From Haemaphysalis longicornis (lineage: Eukaryota; Arthropoda; Arachnida; Ixodida; Ixodidae), in the NCBI GenBank assembly GCA_013339765.2, contig CM023454.1, positions 43,533,177-43,597,176 on the forward strand: a stretch of 64,000 bases of DNA, in the 5' to 3' direction. The position numbers and the translations under genes are program-made. Within the stretch, counting starts at the first letter, position 1. Every line of letters starts with the position of its first letter. This document shows, one piece after another, positions 1-11,930 of the stretch. Below the pieces are notes generated by a model. That model was not told where the DNA came from and did not search any database. It was given only the letters and a program-made list of their open reading frames with translations.

Positions 1-189
1 TGGTAATGTCCCGAAAGCATGCTGATGTCCAGTGTACCTTACAAGCACCCGCCCTCCCGAAGTCTTCAAAAACATAGACACCGAAGATAAGGACAAGCGC
101 TTGTTCGTGCCTTCTGTTTCGGTGTGTTTTGAAATGCGTTATGATGAACGTTATGAAATACCCACAAGCCTGAACTCAAGCACTTCTCC

Positions 190-1110
190 CGTAGTCTACG
201 ATAGACTACGGCGATCACGACGCATTTGTTGGCGTGCTCGACACATCTTCTGTGTCGGTGCCCCAGCAGGCACACCTGGCTCTGCACCTACTGGTTTAGT
301 TTTTAGAAGGACGCACGACGATCGTGCCGAAGCTGTTCTCGAGAGGGATTTCATCATTTTGTCTACGTAGTAGCGACCTCTATAAAACCAACTTTTCTCA
401 CTGTAGTTCCAACAGAACTCTCAAAAAACGTTTACAGGGTTGCCATGATAAGCCAACGGCAGGTCACCTCGGTTACACGTAGTCTGACCAGGATCCAGCA
501 GACATACTACTCGCCCAAACCCTCTGCGGCTGAGTGACATTATGGGCGCACATGCCATTAGTGCCAATGGCGCAAAACACCACCCCTCCAGCCAGCAGTC
601 CTACTGCAGCCTGTACAAATCCCTGATAAACCCTTTGAACCGGTTGGTATTCACCTTTAGGGGCCAGTTTCCGACGTATCCTACTGGAAAGAAGTGAGTA
701 ATAGTCACCCCCAACTTTCTCACTTGGTATGCGGAAACGAACGCACTTCCGCAGGGAACGCGACCACTGTTGAACAGTTTTTTATCAGCAACATGGTGCT
801 TCAGCAAGGTACCCCCCATTGTTACTACTTACCTAGGGCAAACCTTTACTGCCGTACTCGTCAATGAAATTGTGCGGCTCAGCGGCCCTTCCCATCGGAA
901 GAGGTCTGTCCTCGCAGACAAACGGGTTAACAGAGTGCCTTAACAGAACAACAGTGGCTAGGCTGAGCATGTTTACAGACATGGAACGCTGTATTACCAC
1001 ACATAACGTTTGCTTACAATACGGCCGAACAAGATACGACTCGCATGACGCCATTCAGTGGTTTTGGGTTTCCCAGAAACAGTAAGATGCCCATGACGCG
1101 GGAGGAATGC
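190..1110 (+). pseudogene. Ty3/gypsy RNase H-integrase linker and integrase, decayed
   Basis: The three plus frames together match the end of a gypsy pol. From about 190 to 400 there is the linker after RNase H. A zinc-binding module follows at about 425-560, with CHDKPTAGHLGYTRSLTRI as its histidine half and a cysteine half about 40 codons later. An integrase core with NGLTECLNRT near 917-950 retains the catalytic glutamate. The post-core segment FAYNTAEQDTTRMTPFS lies near 1008-1058. Integrase inserts element cDNA into chromosomes; this copy cannot, because several frame changes and stops interrupt it. No LTRs or RT were seen around it, so it is an isolated fragment or runs off the left edge. 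It is related to, but distinct from, the larger gypsy at 8.5-15.3 kb. Family call is from recognition of conserved motifs. Confidence 0.75.
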
Positions 1111-2095
1111 CGCCAGGTCAATGTTTTTCCGCTAGGATTATGCTGGAATCCTTCGAAGCTACATTCAGGTAATCGAGCAGGAAGTATGCTCAATCGCAAT
1201 TTACCACCAACTATTTTTGTTTGTACACTCTGTCAACAGCGCAGATTCGCAGGCGATACTTTTTACACAGTGGAAGGGAGGAGGAATAAACAGTTATTCA
1301 ACTGCGCGAGTTTTGTTGTAGGAGGCCTGCTCAGTCCAAGAAGCCTTGGCTGAATGGCGGGCCCTGGTCACTATTGGGATTCCTCGATTTATCAGTCGTG
1401 GACCGTCCGCGGACTTTCCGAGGACCGCCTTTGGACCGGAAGTCTTGTAGCAATACATACCAAAATGTAGCGCCGGATTGCTTCTTGAGCAGTCCGCAGA
1501 CGATCCCGGACTGATAACCTAGGAGGCCCGTTCTTTAGCACTTTTGTAAATAGCAGTGATTGTATTCAGCAGTGCATTGAAAAGAACTAATATTTACTCC
1601 CTAACTGACAGGCTTTTAGCACTGAAGTGTGTCGGCTACAATTACTCTGGTTTTGCTGAACAAATTTATGAAGGAGAGAAGAAGGAGCAACCTAGTTTAA
1701 ACGGAATGACAAAGCGGTTGCGGGAACGTTGGAAAGAGCTTAAGCGGAACCTGCAGATTTTGCCAGTTTCTTGCATGTAATGCATTCATTTACAAGATCA
1801 TGACAAAACCTCAAATGTTCAGACTGCTGTCAGCTAAACGGGTAAATGAAGAATAATTGCTTGTTTCGGCGGGAGAGCATGCTTTATTATCGCAAGGCTT
1901 GTGTTTGCAAAACCGCGAATAAGAGAAACGTAATAGCGAAGCTTGCCAACAAGAGCAGGTAGGAGATAATTTATTAGTGTGGCCCCCCTGACTCTAATTT
2001 ACAACAACATAAAATGGCAGGGTGTCGTGATGGAACGGACATGTACAATTTATGGTCCCTTTATACGATGCCAATGGGAACAGGAGCGTCTGACC
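1111..2095. other. Unclassified stretch, no gene seen
   Basis: Only short open frames (under 75 codons) occur here, with no recognised domain. The sequence is of mixed composition. It may include the decayed continuation of the gypsy fragment to its left, but I see no motif to support this. Confidence 0.4.
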
Positions 2096-2395
2096 CTATA
2101 CTTGGAACCCTCCAGCAGTGCAGTACTTGGTCTTTCTCATCTTGGCCGTATCACCACACTTGCACTTCTCAAAGAAGGAATTTAGTTCTCCGATGGTTTC
2201 GTTGCACAACTGTTGCCCGTATTTTTCACCGCACTTGAGGTGGCACCAGGTGGCGAGCAAAAGCTGAGGCCTGGACAGCTCGGGAACGTTTGTAAGAGCA
2301 CTCGGGCTGACCCTGTTGGAGTTTTTTAGTGCCGGGACGACGGCCGAATGCAAGCGTGGATATTGTTCAATACAACCGACTCTTGGTTCGATCAC
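2096..2395 (-). other. Unclassified 99-codon cysteine-rich open frame
   Basis: I do not recognise this frame. Its C-terminal half holds six cysteines with spacing C-x3-C-x8-C-x16-C-x-C-x11-C, beginning at WCHLKCGEKYGQQLC and ending near KTKYC just before the stop. Such spacing would fit a small disulfide-rich secreted peptide or an exon of one, but no signal peptide is visible, and the N-terminal 45 residues look like ordinary untranslated sequence. It could equally be a chance frame. It sits among transposon debris with no matching neighbour. Confidence 0.2.
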
Positions 2396-2399
2396 CCAC

Positions 2400-3050
2400 T
2401 CTTTTTGGCGGGCTGCGTATCTACTATCGCAGATGCCATTAACGAGGCCAGTCCGGCTAACTTCAATGCGGAGGGCAAGCGGGGCTCACAAAACGGGAGG
2501 ACCGTCAGGTCAGGCTGCCGGGCCAAGTCAAGCCCGTATGTGTCAATCGTAAAAAACCGCCTACGTTGTATAACGGCTCCGGCAGAAGTCACCGTTACGT
2601 TGCCGAAAGAAGATTAGGAGACGCCAGTCCTGAGTCTCCTCCCTTTGACTAGAGGATCCTCCGTCATGTCTTCGCATTTGGCGTAGTGCTCGTCGAGAGC
2701 GGAGAGATTTGAGACGTTTAGCAGGCTGAAGACCTGCTGTCCCAAGGGGTGTTATACAGGAAGCTACTTTATGCTGAGGTGAAGAACCGTGCTACCAGCG
2801 AATAAATAATTTTCGTAGGCTTGCCGAATTTGGTAGCGAATTCGGGCAATATTGCCGTGGCGGCATCATCGTCTCCAAAAGCCGCGCTCTATCATCATCA
2901 TTATTGGAAATGATCACGCAGCTCAGAACATAAATGGCCTTCGTGCCGCTTTGCCGTCCTCCACGGGCACCCCCTGATTCTCGGGGCCATTTTGTCGCCA
3001 AAACGCAACTGCAAATAAATGTAGGCCCTACCGCTCTGTCTCTTCGGCCC
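2400..3050. other. Unclassified stretch, no gene seen
   Basis: Short overlapping frames on both strands, none with a recognisable motif. A 156-codon minus frame extends into the adjoining gag-like segment but reads antisense to it and looks like a shadow. Confidence 0.4.
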
Positions 3051-3051
3051 C

Positions 3052-3290
3052 CTACATAATTGGTGATCCGGAAGACGGTAGCATGGACCCCGTTTCGCTA
3101 CAATCTCCCCACCAACACAGCAGTCGAGCACCGTCATCCCGAAGCCTGGTTTTATGAGATGGCGGCGCACTTTGGGATACTTCGCATCGACTCGCAGTCT
3201 GAGCGGTACCGAATTGAGACAGTGTTGCTTCCAAAATACCTGCGCATAGACATCGTCGAATAGAGTGAGCACCCCGACGACGACCTTGAG
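3052..3290 (+). pseudogene. Possible retrotransposon gag fragment
   Basis: A 67-codon frame includes HPEAWFYEMAAHFGILRI. This resembles the start of the capsid-like gag domain of arthropod gypsy elements, where a proline-rich lead is followed by an aromatic WF-x-x-x-E-x-x-F pattern. The frame then stops at about 3261, and the continuation is not convincing. In gypsy elements this domain builds the cytoplasmic particle that packages the RNA. The match is short, and a chance similarity is possible. Confidence 0.35.
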
Positions 3291-3299
3291 ATCATTGTA

Positions 3300-4079
3300 A
3301 TGGCGCGTGTCGGCACGAGCCCTGCTTGCCTCAATAGCTCGGCATCGCTCCACCCCGCTGCCTCCTGGCACGCCAGGCCAAGCTTTCGTACGGGTAGTGC
3401 GTTAAACTGCTCGCAATCGTCCCAGTGTCCTTGCTACAAGCCTATGGCCGGAGAACGGCGCTATGTTACATCACCACCCGGCTTCAGTGAATGTCGGTTG
3501 TCCACCTTGACCCCATCCGCGCTCGCTGCACCCAACACTTGACAACCGACAAGCTGACACTCTCGCTTTGTACGGCGGCGTTACCACCTCGCCCGCTGTT
3601 CTTCCAAGAACCCCGAGGTTTGGTTTTGCCAGATGAAGTGTTTCTTCGACCTCAATGGTGTCACGTTGGAGCACGACACTTACTTCCTCATCCGCGAGCT
3701 CCTGCCATCCAGCCTGGCCTCCTGCTTGCCAGAACCTGGAGCACGGCCTTATGACGAGCTCATGGCCTTTGCCCTTGGGCACTCCGGCTCCTTTCCACAA
3801 ACCACCCACGCCAGCCATTGAGCCTTGCCCCACGGATGTCACGATCCTTTTGCCTAGCACCAGCCCGTTTACAGCGAATGCGTTGCAGTGCAACAACGAT
3901 GCCACGAGAACGATAGCCCCGTCATGCCTCACGGGCCACAGCGATGCGGTGAACAGCAGAGGAGACTATTCCCCCCTTCAGCAGTCTACCCACCACTGCA
4001 CCTGTGCTGCCTCCACACCTTACTGAACCACTAGGCTAGGCTTTGAGACAACCCGGATTTGACTTCTTTCAGGTAAACG
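3300..4079. other. GC-rich unclassified stretch
   Basis: Cytosine-rich DNA that gives proline-, serine- and threonine-rich frames on the plus strand (for example 3655-4026) and unrelated frames on the minus strand. No conserved motif was seen. It may be the decayed remainder of the gag-bearing element to its left, but that is only a guess from position. Confidence 0.35.
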
Positions 4080-4567
4080 TCTTCTTTGAATTCAAAAAAG
4101 AGAGCGCGACTTGGACAACGACGGTAAAGGACGACGGGACAAGCGCTCACTTGCAACTAACATTTATTGAGGCATCGTCTCATATTTATATATAAATCAT
4201 TAGGAGCATGCGCACGTGAACTTCAGCACACTACATGGAACGCATCAACGAGATAACATGATCAAATTGACGTTTTCAAAAATTCAAACTCGCTGGCACG
4301 CAAAAACACAGAAGTATGGCTGACGCACTTGTCGCCTTTCTGCTTAATATAAAACGCTTCCAAGAGCTCCCTCACCACTGTTTTACCACTCCTGCCGAGA
4401 ATTCTAATCTGCTCAAAGAAAGGTATGCATTTTTTCAAAGGACTGACACGCCTGCAATCTTGACAATGCGCGGGTAAATGCGCGCGCGTATTATTGTTAA
4501 GAGAAGAACTATGGTCGCGTGCCCGGTCAATCACACATCTGCCCGTCTGGCCGATGTAGGCCTTTGC
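4080..4567 (-). pseudogene. Penelope-like element, GIY-YIG nuclease 3' end (minus copy)
   Basis: The minus-strand frame from about 4570 to 4262 reads AYIGQTGRCVIDRARDH, then a cysteine/histidine segment HLPAHCQDC. It ends with an EAFYIKQKGDKCVS-type helix and the terminal SEFEFLK. This is the C-terminal two thirds of the GIY-YIG endonuclease of PLEs, which nicks target DNA for reverse transcription. The region from 4261 down to about 4080 resembles the 3' untranslated segment of the PLE pair at 13.5-14.4 kb. The 5' part of the element, including the GIY half of the motif and all of the RT, is missing. The break falls exactly at the centre of a palindrome with the plus copy at 4573. Confidence 0.75.
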
Positions 4568-4680
4568 GGGGAGGCCTACATCGGACAGATGGGCAGATGT
4601 GTGAATGACCCGGCACGCGAGGCTAGTTCTTCTCTTAACAATGATACGAGCGCGCATTTACCCGCGCATTGCCAAGATTC
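4455..4680. repeat. Inverted repeat, arms about 108 bp
   Basis: The arms are 4455-4562 and 4573-4680, with spacer 4563-4572. The innermost 12 bases pair perfectly (4551-4562 with 4573-4584), and outer pairs such as the AACAAT and CGCGGGTAAATGCGCGC blocks are still recognisable. The arms are the two PLE nuclease fragments described separately. Both long open frames here exist partly because each reads through its partner in reverse. Confidence 0.85.
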
Positions 4681-4690
4681 CAAACACACC
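4573..4690 (+). pseudogene. Penelope-like element, GIY-YIG nuclease fragment (plus copy)
   Basis: The plus frame reads CGEAYIGQMGRCVNDPARE and then HLPAHCQD, the same nuclease segment as the minus copy at 4262-4567. Homology is lost after about 4690, so this copy lacks the last third of the domain. It starts at the same residue as the minus copy, with a 10-base spacer between them, and so forms one arm of a head-to-head inverted repeat. Confidence 0.7.
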
Positions 4691-4699
4691 ACATTCCTG

Positions 4700-7239
4700 G
4701 AAGTGACTGCCCTTTTCGTTCCCCTGTCCTGAAAGACAGCACGCGAAGAAAGCGCGGACAGCCGTTAGGGCAGTTCGATGGCTCTTACATCCGCGCGCGA
4801 TTAGCGAACTTAGCGGAGCGTTTTAGGCGTATACAACCAGGTCAGTGTCGCTCGTATTTGTTCGTTTGTAGTCTGCGAAAGTCTCTGAAGGTATGATAAC
4901 TCTGCCGCCTTCAGCGTCTACTGGGTGGGACTATGTTCAGTGGGGGAGACAAAATATTGCACCAGTAATGGGACCAGTACACCGCTGCAAATGGAGTTTC
5001 TTATTACACAGGAATTTCATTCGAACGCCTGGAACTAAACAACGTTGGAGACCTTGCCCCTGTGTTTTTTGTTTCAGTAACTGTTCTCGTGCAGCAGTTG
5101 TACAGATTCTCATAGCCATGGTAAGAATGACTGAATGCGGCACCTCTTGTACAGAAACGGCTGAATTTTACGTAAGGGGTTTTAGTTCGAACTAAACGCT
5201 GTAAAACAGCGAGCAACTTATTCTCGGGAAATGTGTACAGTTGGTGTAATTATTTCACATTACATATACTCAAAAGTGCTCCCTAGAATTGTAAAAAAAA
5301 TGGCTAAATGTCGTTCTCCAGAAATATAAGGTACGTCTTCGGCCCTGTGAAAAAGGATATGTTGTCTGCTTTGTTTCCCCTTCATTCAGTTTCTCGTTGT
5401 CGCCGCTAGGGGCGCCACTGTAAAATCTACTCCTCAATAGGTCTAAACGCTCATTTACGGTAATGGGCATTCAAGATGACTGCCGCGTTCTCAAAATCAG
5501 CCTTGTTTTTGTAACGCAGGGATGGGCCCTTGCCTAGTAAAAACCATTATCCCTGCAATACAGAGCTCATGCTTTATTGGGGAGACATTGTGAGCGCACA
5601 GACCATCGATCAGAAATTTGGATTCATTTCTATTGCAGCTTGTTGTACACGGTGCAAGCACGTTGTGTTTACTTTAAATCCTACCACTGTACTCCGAACT
5701 TGTTTCAATTTGTTGTATTATAGCTTTTTTGTGCTGTCGTTGCGCTCTCTATAAACAGAGTAAAGTGTATTGGGTATTTATAACTAAAAACGATGGTTTT
5801 ATATTTATATTTAACTTTATCTTAAGCCTCGTTATTCACTGAAGGACGAAGGCCTCTCCCACAAATGTGTAGCCACGCCTACCGTGTGTATGAAGACATA
5901 GTGTGATTGTATAATGGTTAGGAGGTTTTTTACAAATGCACTCAACAAGGGTTCTTATATCATTTTCTCTGTGAGTAAATGCTGATTGTATCCCAGTGAG
6001 CCTTACATAGCATGGTTGCGCCGATCTAGTGCAGCGTCCCGTAGTATCTGGCGGCCTTAAATACTGTACCAGCCTGCATTTTGAACCTGGTAGAGCACTC
6101 TAGAGGCGTAGTATGGGAGGTGCATAGAGCGGCAGTGCTGCCCCCCCCCCCCACACACATTTTCTTCTGCAAAACTTGCAGGGGACATGGGAAACCTCAA
6201 AAAATAGAAACCACAAAATGCAAAAACAGGATGGTTTTACAGACAGTAATATATTCCTACAAGAAGGACAAGACGACAACGTTGCAAAAGACGACGAAGA
6301 TGTGCGCAGTGTGCAGCCTGGCCGGGCACCCTTACGGCTTCGATGAACATACTGTAAATACGCGGCTCGCCATTCCTTCCCACCCTACGCCTGATTCGCT
6401 CGCCCGCGATGTAATAAAAATTGGGACAAAGAGGATAAGAATAAAGGGGCTTTTTGTATACATAACCAACGAAGCGGAAGCAAACAATAAAAACCCTGTT
6501 TATTTTAACCTCATCGTCCTCTTGATTTCCCATTGAGATATAGCACATAAAAACACTAAAGGTTTAAAAATTTAAAGTGCCATTTGATTTGTGGCGGTAT
6601 TTTGTAAATCATTTTTAACTCTATTTTTTCCTTCAAAAGTAGATCCAATGTTTGTGAAGCACGTATAATACACTTAAAATCAATGTACAATGTGTACCGT
6701 CTGTTTTCATTGTGTGCTCACGAAAACTTGAAACCGTAACCCGTAACGGTTTAAAATTTGTGACTGCATTTGTTCAGGGCACTCGTTTGTTGGTAAAACA
6801 GACTATAAATTTTGTAAAAAAACATGATACTCTTTTTGAAAAAAAAGTTGCAATCGCCTGAGATCTCTGTCGAGTCATTTTCTATTCTGTAGAAACGTTT
6901 TCGCCAAGTCTAGTGCACAATGGGAATCAAAAACCAACAGTTTGCCGAAAATGAACTCAAGCAGTTCTATAACGAAGGGCTTTTTGTTCTACATGAAGGC
7001 AGATTTCTGTAAAAAAATTAAAACGGCAAGTGCGTTGCTGCGCGATGTTTAGGTACACGTATTGATGATTCAGTTGTACTGCTGGTGTGTGGGGCAGCGG
7101 CTGCAGCTGACGAAGCAAAGTCGCGGGTTCCAACATGGGCTTTTGTGTAACTCTTCTCATTTATTACATCAGCCCCATAATTTACGTAAGATATAGTAGT
7201 TCTTTGAACTCACTGAAACCTAGTTATCAGGCTGTTTTA
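4700..7239. other. AT-rich intergenic stretch, no gene seen
   Basis: There are short frames only. A 151-codon plus frame (6081-6536) carries a polyproline from a C homopolymer at about 6139-6152, and its codon content looks random. A 74-codon frame (5530-5754) has no known motif. Several AATAAA-like hexamers occur but cannot be tied to a transcript. Confidence 0.45.
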
Positions 7240-8485
7240 AAGCAATATTTTCTAATCGATATGGTTGTAGGGAAATCAAAATCTTTGTAAAATTTATCTT
7301 GAATGACATGTTTTATATGGGGTTATTTACTTGCAATGTTTCTACAAGCGTTAAACGTGGTATCTTCCCTGAAACATTTATGTTGTTCTATGGTTAACTG
7401 TAACAAGATTTTAAAAGTAAATGTCTTGAAATTTTGTAGCCGAGGGCAGAAAGAGAGAGTATTGGCCGTCTTAATTGGAGGATTTGTAGTCTTGGTTGTT
7501 CAAGCTTCAAACGAATATTTCTATGGTATATCACATACAGAAATTTGTGATTCATTGCACTACATGATAAGTAAATAACATTTTATGTAAATATTTGTTT
7601 GAAAACGTATATCAAGAAGGAGCAATGGGGTAACATAATTCACATATAGCAAAAATGTAATTGATTTTGTGATACAATAGTGCTTTTGATTGAAAGAGTA
7701 GAACAGAGTGAAATAGAAAAAAATGTTAAAAGACATTGGCTTCTAGTATTGGTATACACCACCAAGCCTAATGATAAGAACACTGCCAACGATACATATA
7801 TTGGTAAACACAGTAAAGAAAATATTATTTTACTATGATTATTTTTTTACTTGTGCGGAGCACCATCTAAATCAGTTGGGAAATACTCTACTTTGAACAC
7901 TTTGCGTAACCTGGACATGAAGTAGCAAAATTTAGTGTTTCTTTTCATGACAGGCAGAAGTAAGTCAAACTTTATGATTGCGCAAATTCTTGTGAGAATA
8001 ACGATTTTTCAACAAAACGTTTGTTATAAGAAAAACACCATAAAATATGCAAGACACTGTACATTTCTTACTTTTCTTGATAATTACTAAGTTCTTTTGG
8101 ATATTTTTGAAATGCAGCAACGCGTTACGTTAAATCTTTATATTTCAGAATTGAGGGTAATATAAACAGTGGGGGAAAGCTTGGAATGCTTGTACGTTAT
8201 GGACATGAGTTATAACTTCAAATAAAATTTGGCCATCACAGAGACGAGTTTTGCCAGTTAAGTACGTTTTGTTCCAAAAGCTTGACAATCACAAAGCTTT
8301 GATTTAGACACTTTAAAAGATGGTCGTAACAAACTCCTTTTGCGGTGCTGCAGAAAAAATGCAACATAAAGTGGTAAGTTTCTGTGTGCTTTCAAATTGA
8401 AACAAGGGCTTACCAGGCAAAGTGAAAGCTTCACTTTTCTTGAATAATCCTTAAATTTGGCTAATTAAGTTTGAATTAACTAGAC
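7240..8485. repeat. AT-rich duplicated block, copy 1 left part
   Basis: This is collinear with 22140-23320. An identical 21-base stretch occurs at 7421-7441 and 22301-22321, a 14-base stretch at 7546-7559 and 22428-22441, and a 12-base stretch at 8340-8351 and 23174-23185; the offset stays near 14.83-14.88 kb. Between anchors the copies diverge by substitutions and small indels. No coding motif is visible. The match is interrupted by the gypsy element at about 8485 and resumes at about 15310. Confidence 0.8.
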
Positions 8486-8893
8486 ATATAACGTGAACTA
8501 TACATTGCGTTTATTTCTTTGGTTTTGGTTTCACACCTGGCCACGTGTTATCTCTGTGCCTGGTGAAGCGTGCGTCCATTGAGTATTTGTATGCTGCACT
8601 TGTTATCTTTTTTGATAGGAATAGTATTTTTAAGTTACGTCATCTGCGTAAAATTTTCTTGTTTCATCTACTGTGTTCGCCATTAACTCGAGGGTTTGAG
8701 AAAGACCCACTGAAAGAATAATGCGCGCAGATAAGACGCCTCGGTAGTCGATTTCGTTAGAACAGTCTGCGTACATCACCTTGTTGAATGCTGTTTCGTC
8801 CTCTGTGTATTGGTTAAGTTTTAATCGAGCAGAAGTTCGTTCCGAACAACGTGTTTTACCTTCACGTCAACTCCGTCATCTTTGGCTACGAGA
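8485..8893 (+). repeat. Gypsy 5' LTR
   Basis: It aligns with 14876-15300. Matching patches are GTTATCTCTGTGC at about 8547 against ATTATCTCTGTGC at about 14944, a GACGCC-CGGTA-TCGATT block near 8735 against 15135, and a TTTTACCTTCA-GT-AACT-CGT block near 8853 against 15257. LTRs carry the promoter and polyadenylation signals. The start is placed where homology to the gypsy-free block at 23.3 kb ends. Confidence 0.7.
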
Positions 8894-8899
8894 CATCAA

Positions 8900-10025
8900 G
8901 AGAATGTGGTGTGTAGGCATCCTTTATGCTTCCTACGCCTTGGGGAAGGTGACAAGCCAGCCGTGGAAGAACAAGCCACCGACTACAACGTTTACCGGCC
9001 GAGTTTGTTCTCCTAACAGAACGAACCAAAAGATAGACCGCTGCAACCGACAACATGGTGCAACATTCCACTCCTCCCGTCGTTCTGCAACAGCACTGCA
9101 GACCACCATCGTTCCCCGGATCTCACTAAGACGACCCTGAGGACTGGTTGGAGAAAGTGGAACGTGTATGGATCTTTATCTGGTGTGTCGACGACGAAAC
9201 ATTCCGCGGTGTTTTCTTCTGTTTCGCAGATATATCCCACACTTGGTTCAAGAACTATGAAATCTTCTTAACCGACTGGACGCTTTTATAACCAAGTTCA
9301 TTAAAATATTTACCACCGTTGTGTGAAAAAATGAGCCGCAAGGTTTTTGGAACCACGCACGAAAAACCCCTTACAAAGGTGTCGTGGTATTCTTTGAAGA
9401 AATGAAGCGACAATTTCGCCGCGACAATCCCGACACGACGAAAGGACAAAAAGTGAGGTTTCTGAGTCGAGGATTGAAGCAAAACCGATTTTCTTCCCTT
9501 CTACGCAACACCCCTAAAACGGTGGCCGATTTCACGTCTGAGGCTGCCGTGATGGATTGGACACTGTCCAAGTGTACGAAACAGTGCGCCCACCCCATCA
9601 ATGAGCGTGTTTCAGAGACGATCGATGTCGGGGCTATTAGCTCCGATATAGTAGGTGACACAATCCGCGCAGTCGTCAAGAAGAAGCTTTGGGAACTTTT
9701 TCCAACCACTCCGAAGCATGAAGTCACTTCCATGACTGAGGGCATTCAAGAAGAGCTCTGACAGGGGCTGGAGACTTGTATGCCATCTGAAGCATCCCGC
9801 GAGCCACAAGCAATGGCCTTCTCCGCAGCTGTTCTTCGACCCAGCCCTGTTCAAACTCATTTTCAAAAGGCCGCGCCGTAGCGCCATCTACTGTCGCCCG
9901 CCTGATCCCCCGCAGCACAAAACCAGGTGCAGAAGAAGACGGACGTATGGCGAACTCCCGGTAATCGTCAGCAATCCTACCACTGCGGAGAGGCCGACCA
10001 CATCAACCGCCGCTGCCCTTACAAA
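8900..10025 (+). pseudogene. Gypsy gag (capsid and zinc knuckle), broken
   Basis: Gag forms the particle that packages element RNA. The best frame, 9384-9761, reads FFEEMKRQFRRDNPD, then KVRFLSRGLKQ and RNTPKTVADFTSEAA, the retrotransposon gag core motifs in order. Upstream, in other frames, a DPEDWLEKVERV-like start lies near 9130. A nucleocapsid knuckle YHCGEADHINRRCPYK lies near 9977-10024, but the first cysteine of the CCHC is replaced, so zinc binding is probably lost. At least two frame changes and several stops occur between these pieces. Confidence 0.75.
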
Positions 10026-10379
10026 GGGCTCGGTTTGCCAGTGTTCTCGGCCGTCGAAACAACGCAGACTTGACCCTTGGGAGATCTTTACCCACGTAGA
10101 GAAAACTAAAAGCAGCAACTTCTGTAGGTGAAGTTTCACAGCGGCAAAAAACGAGAAACCTCCAACGACGCAATGACTCGCTGACGAATAGAATTCACGA
10201 CAGTCCCTCAGTCCGACAACCCATCTTACCCTGACAGGAGTCCCGAACAGGACGACAGTAGCACGGCCCGACCCATAACCGACATGACCCAGCTGTCTAA
10301 TGAGAAGACGACTACAATGACGACGCATAGCGCCCGACCTGCAACATGCAAAAGCCAAGATGCGACACCTCGACGCAAC

Positions 10380-10830
10380 CGTACCTCGAGAAAGGCGACG
10401 TCTGAAATCCAGCTGTCAATCGATTGCTTTGGTGTATTCGCCCTCATAGACATGCTGGAAGCCGATTACTCAGTAATGAGCAGATCATTCGAGTCTAAGC
10501 CGAAGAAGGTTACCACCAGATGGGCCGTCTCCACACACACGCACTCGCAACGCCAAGTGGAACGTGCACATGAGGCGTCACCATAGACCGCAACACGTGC
10601 CGTGCTAATTTCGTACTTTTGCCCAACTGCTCCGTGACGGAATTCCCGGAATGGACTGATTGATGAACACCGGCGCCATAATCGATGTGCAGATGAAGTC
10701 CATAACTTTAGCCACCACTCACTCAATGACGGCGGAATGGATCCCGGGCCCTGTGCTACTTTAAGGATCGCTGATAAGTGCGTCACTCTGCCACCCCGCG
10801 AAATGTTGACGATCACAGCCTTCTGGGAAG
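10380..10830 (+). pseudogene. Gypsy aspartic protease, active site lost
   Basis: The frame at about 10284-10586 contains DMLEADYSVMSRSF from 10449, aligned with the family motif DTGADYSVMSRSF. The catalytic D-T-G is therefore altered to D-M-L, with an extra residue after it. Further decayed protease sequence (NFVLLPNCS) follows near 10608 in another frame. The protease normally cleaves the gag-pol polyprotein inside the particle; this one cannot be active. Confidence 0.7.
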
Positions 10831-11149
10831 ATCCTGTCTCTAATATCGACGCTATTGTAGAGACTGACTAAAGGTTGGCTCTAGATTGCGGTGTCTGCTT
10901 TGCAAGAGTCATTGCGCGCGTTTAGAAATGGAAAATTAAAGTTTTATTCACTACTTTTCCCAAAGAGTACTACCATTTAAAAGGTTGCTGCTGCAATTGC
11001 GTACATTGAAGAAACACAACAACGAACTCACATGATAGCGGTCACCGACTTTGAACACGCAGGCTAAGATGCTTTCAAGGTTCCGTAACCATTCGGCGTG
11101 AACCACGTGCTACCGCAAAAAATGGAACAAAAAATTTGGCTTTCCTGCG

Positions 11150-11930
11150 TCGCTAACGCGAGTGCTTTTCGTCGAGCTCAAAAGTACGTCAGGCAGCTGT
11201 AGCGAAGCTCATTAAACGCCAAGATGCATCGCGACCTGTCAGACAGTCACCTTACCGCGTGTTTTTAAAAAAGTTCGAAGTTATCCAGACACAAGTCGAA
11301 TACATACACAGCGACGACACTACAGAGCCATCTAAACGCCCCTTAGCTGCGCCGGTCCTACTCATAAAGAAAAAAAAGATTACACATCAAGATTCTCCCT
11401 TGACTACCACCGACTGAACAAAATCACTAAAAAGGACGTTTACCCCTTGAAACGAGTACAACTCACCCTCTACCACCTCTCCCACGCGAAGTACTTCTCA
11501 TCCATGGGTCTGAATACAGGTTGTTGAAAAATTTACTGGATGAGATAGATCGAGAGAAGACTGCATCTATAACCCCGGACGGCGTATACAACTTCTAGGG
11601 GATGCCGTTTTGGTTGTGCAATGTGCCAGCAACGTTTTTAAAAGCCGTGGACAAGGGTCGAGCTGGCCTAAACTGACACACCTGCTTCAAATACATCGAC
11701 GACATTGCGGTGTTCGCCCGGACTTTCGATGAACACCTTGCAAAGCTGGAGTCGGTACGCGGGGCCCTTCGTACGCTAGGGGTTAAAGGTGAATCCTGGA
11801 AAGTGCCGCCTCGCGTCCGACTAACTCAACTTTTCGGAAAACGTAGTCAACGACGCGGGACGGCTTCCAGTCGCAGTGAAAAATTCTTCCATAGCGAACT
11901 TCCGAAGAACGAAAGAATAGAGGGGCATGA
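11150..11930 (+). pseudogene. Gypsy reverse transcriptase, broken
   Basis: RT motifs appear in order across frames: AAPVLLIKKKK near 11350, PDGVYNF then MPFWLCNVPATF near 11577-11640, and the catalytic loop KYIDDIAVFARTFDEHL with YIDD at 11692-11703. The two aspartates are intact. In-frame stops and frame changes occur between most motifs, and a segment around 11400-11520 reads only in a shifted frame. Confidence 0.8.

Noticed and set aside
2901..3371. 156-codon minus frame
   Set aside because: Reads antisense to the possible gag fragment and has no motif of its own.
6081..6536. 151-codon plus frame with CAVC motif
   Set aside because: Contains a homopolymer-derived proline run and no family resemblance; composition looks random.
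9888..10816. Minus-strand frames of 100-156 codons over the gypsy gag/protease
   Set aside because: Antisense shadows; the plus strand carries the family motifs.
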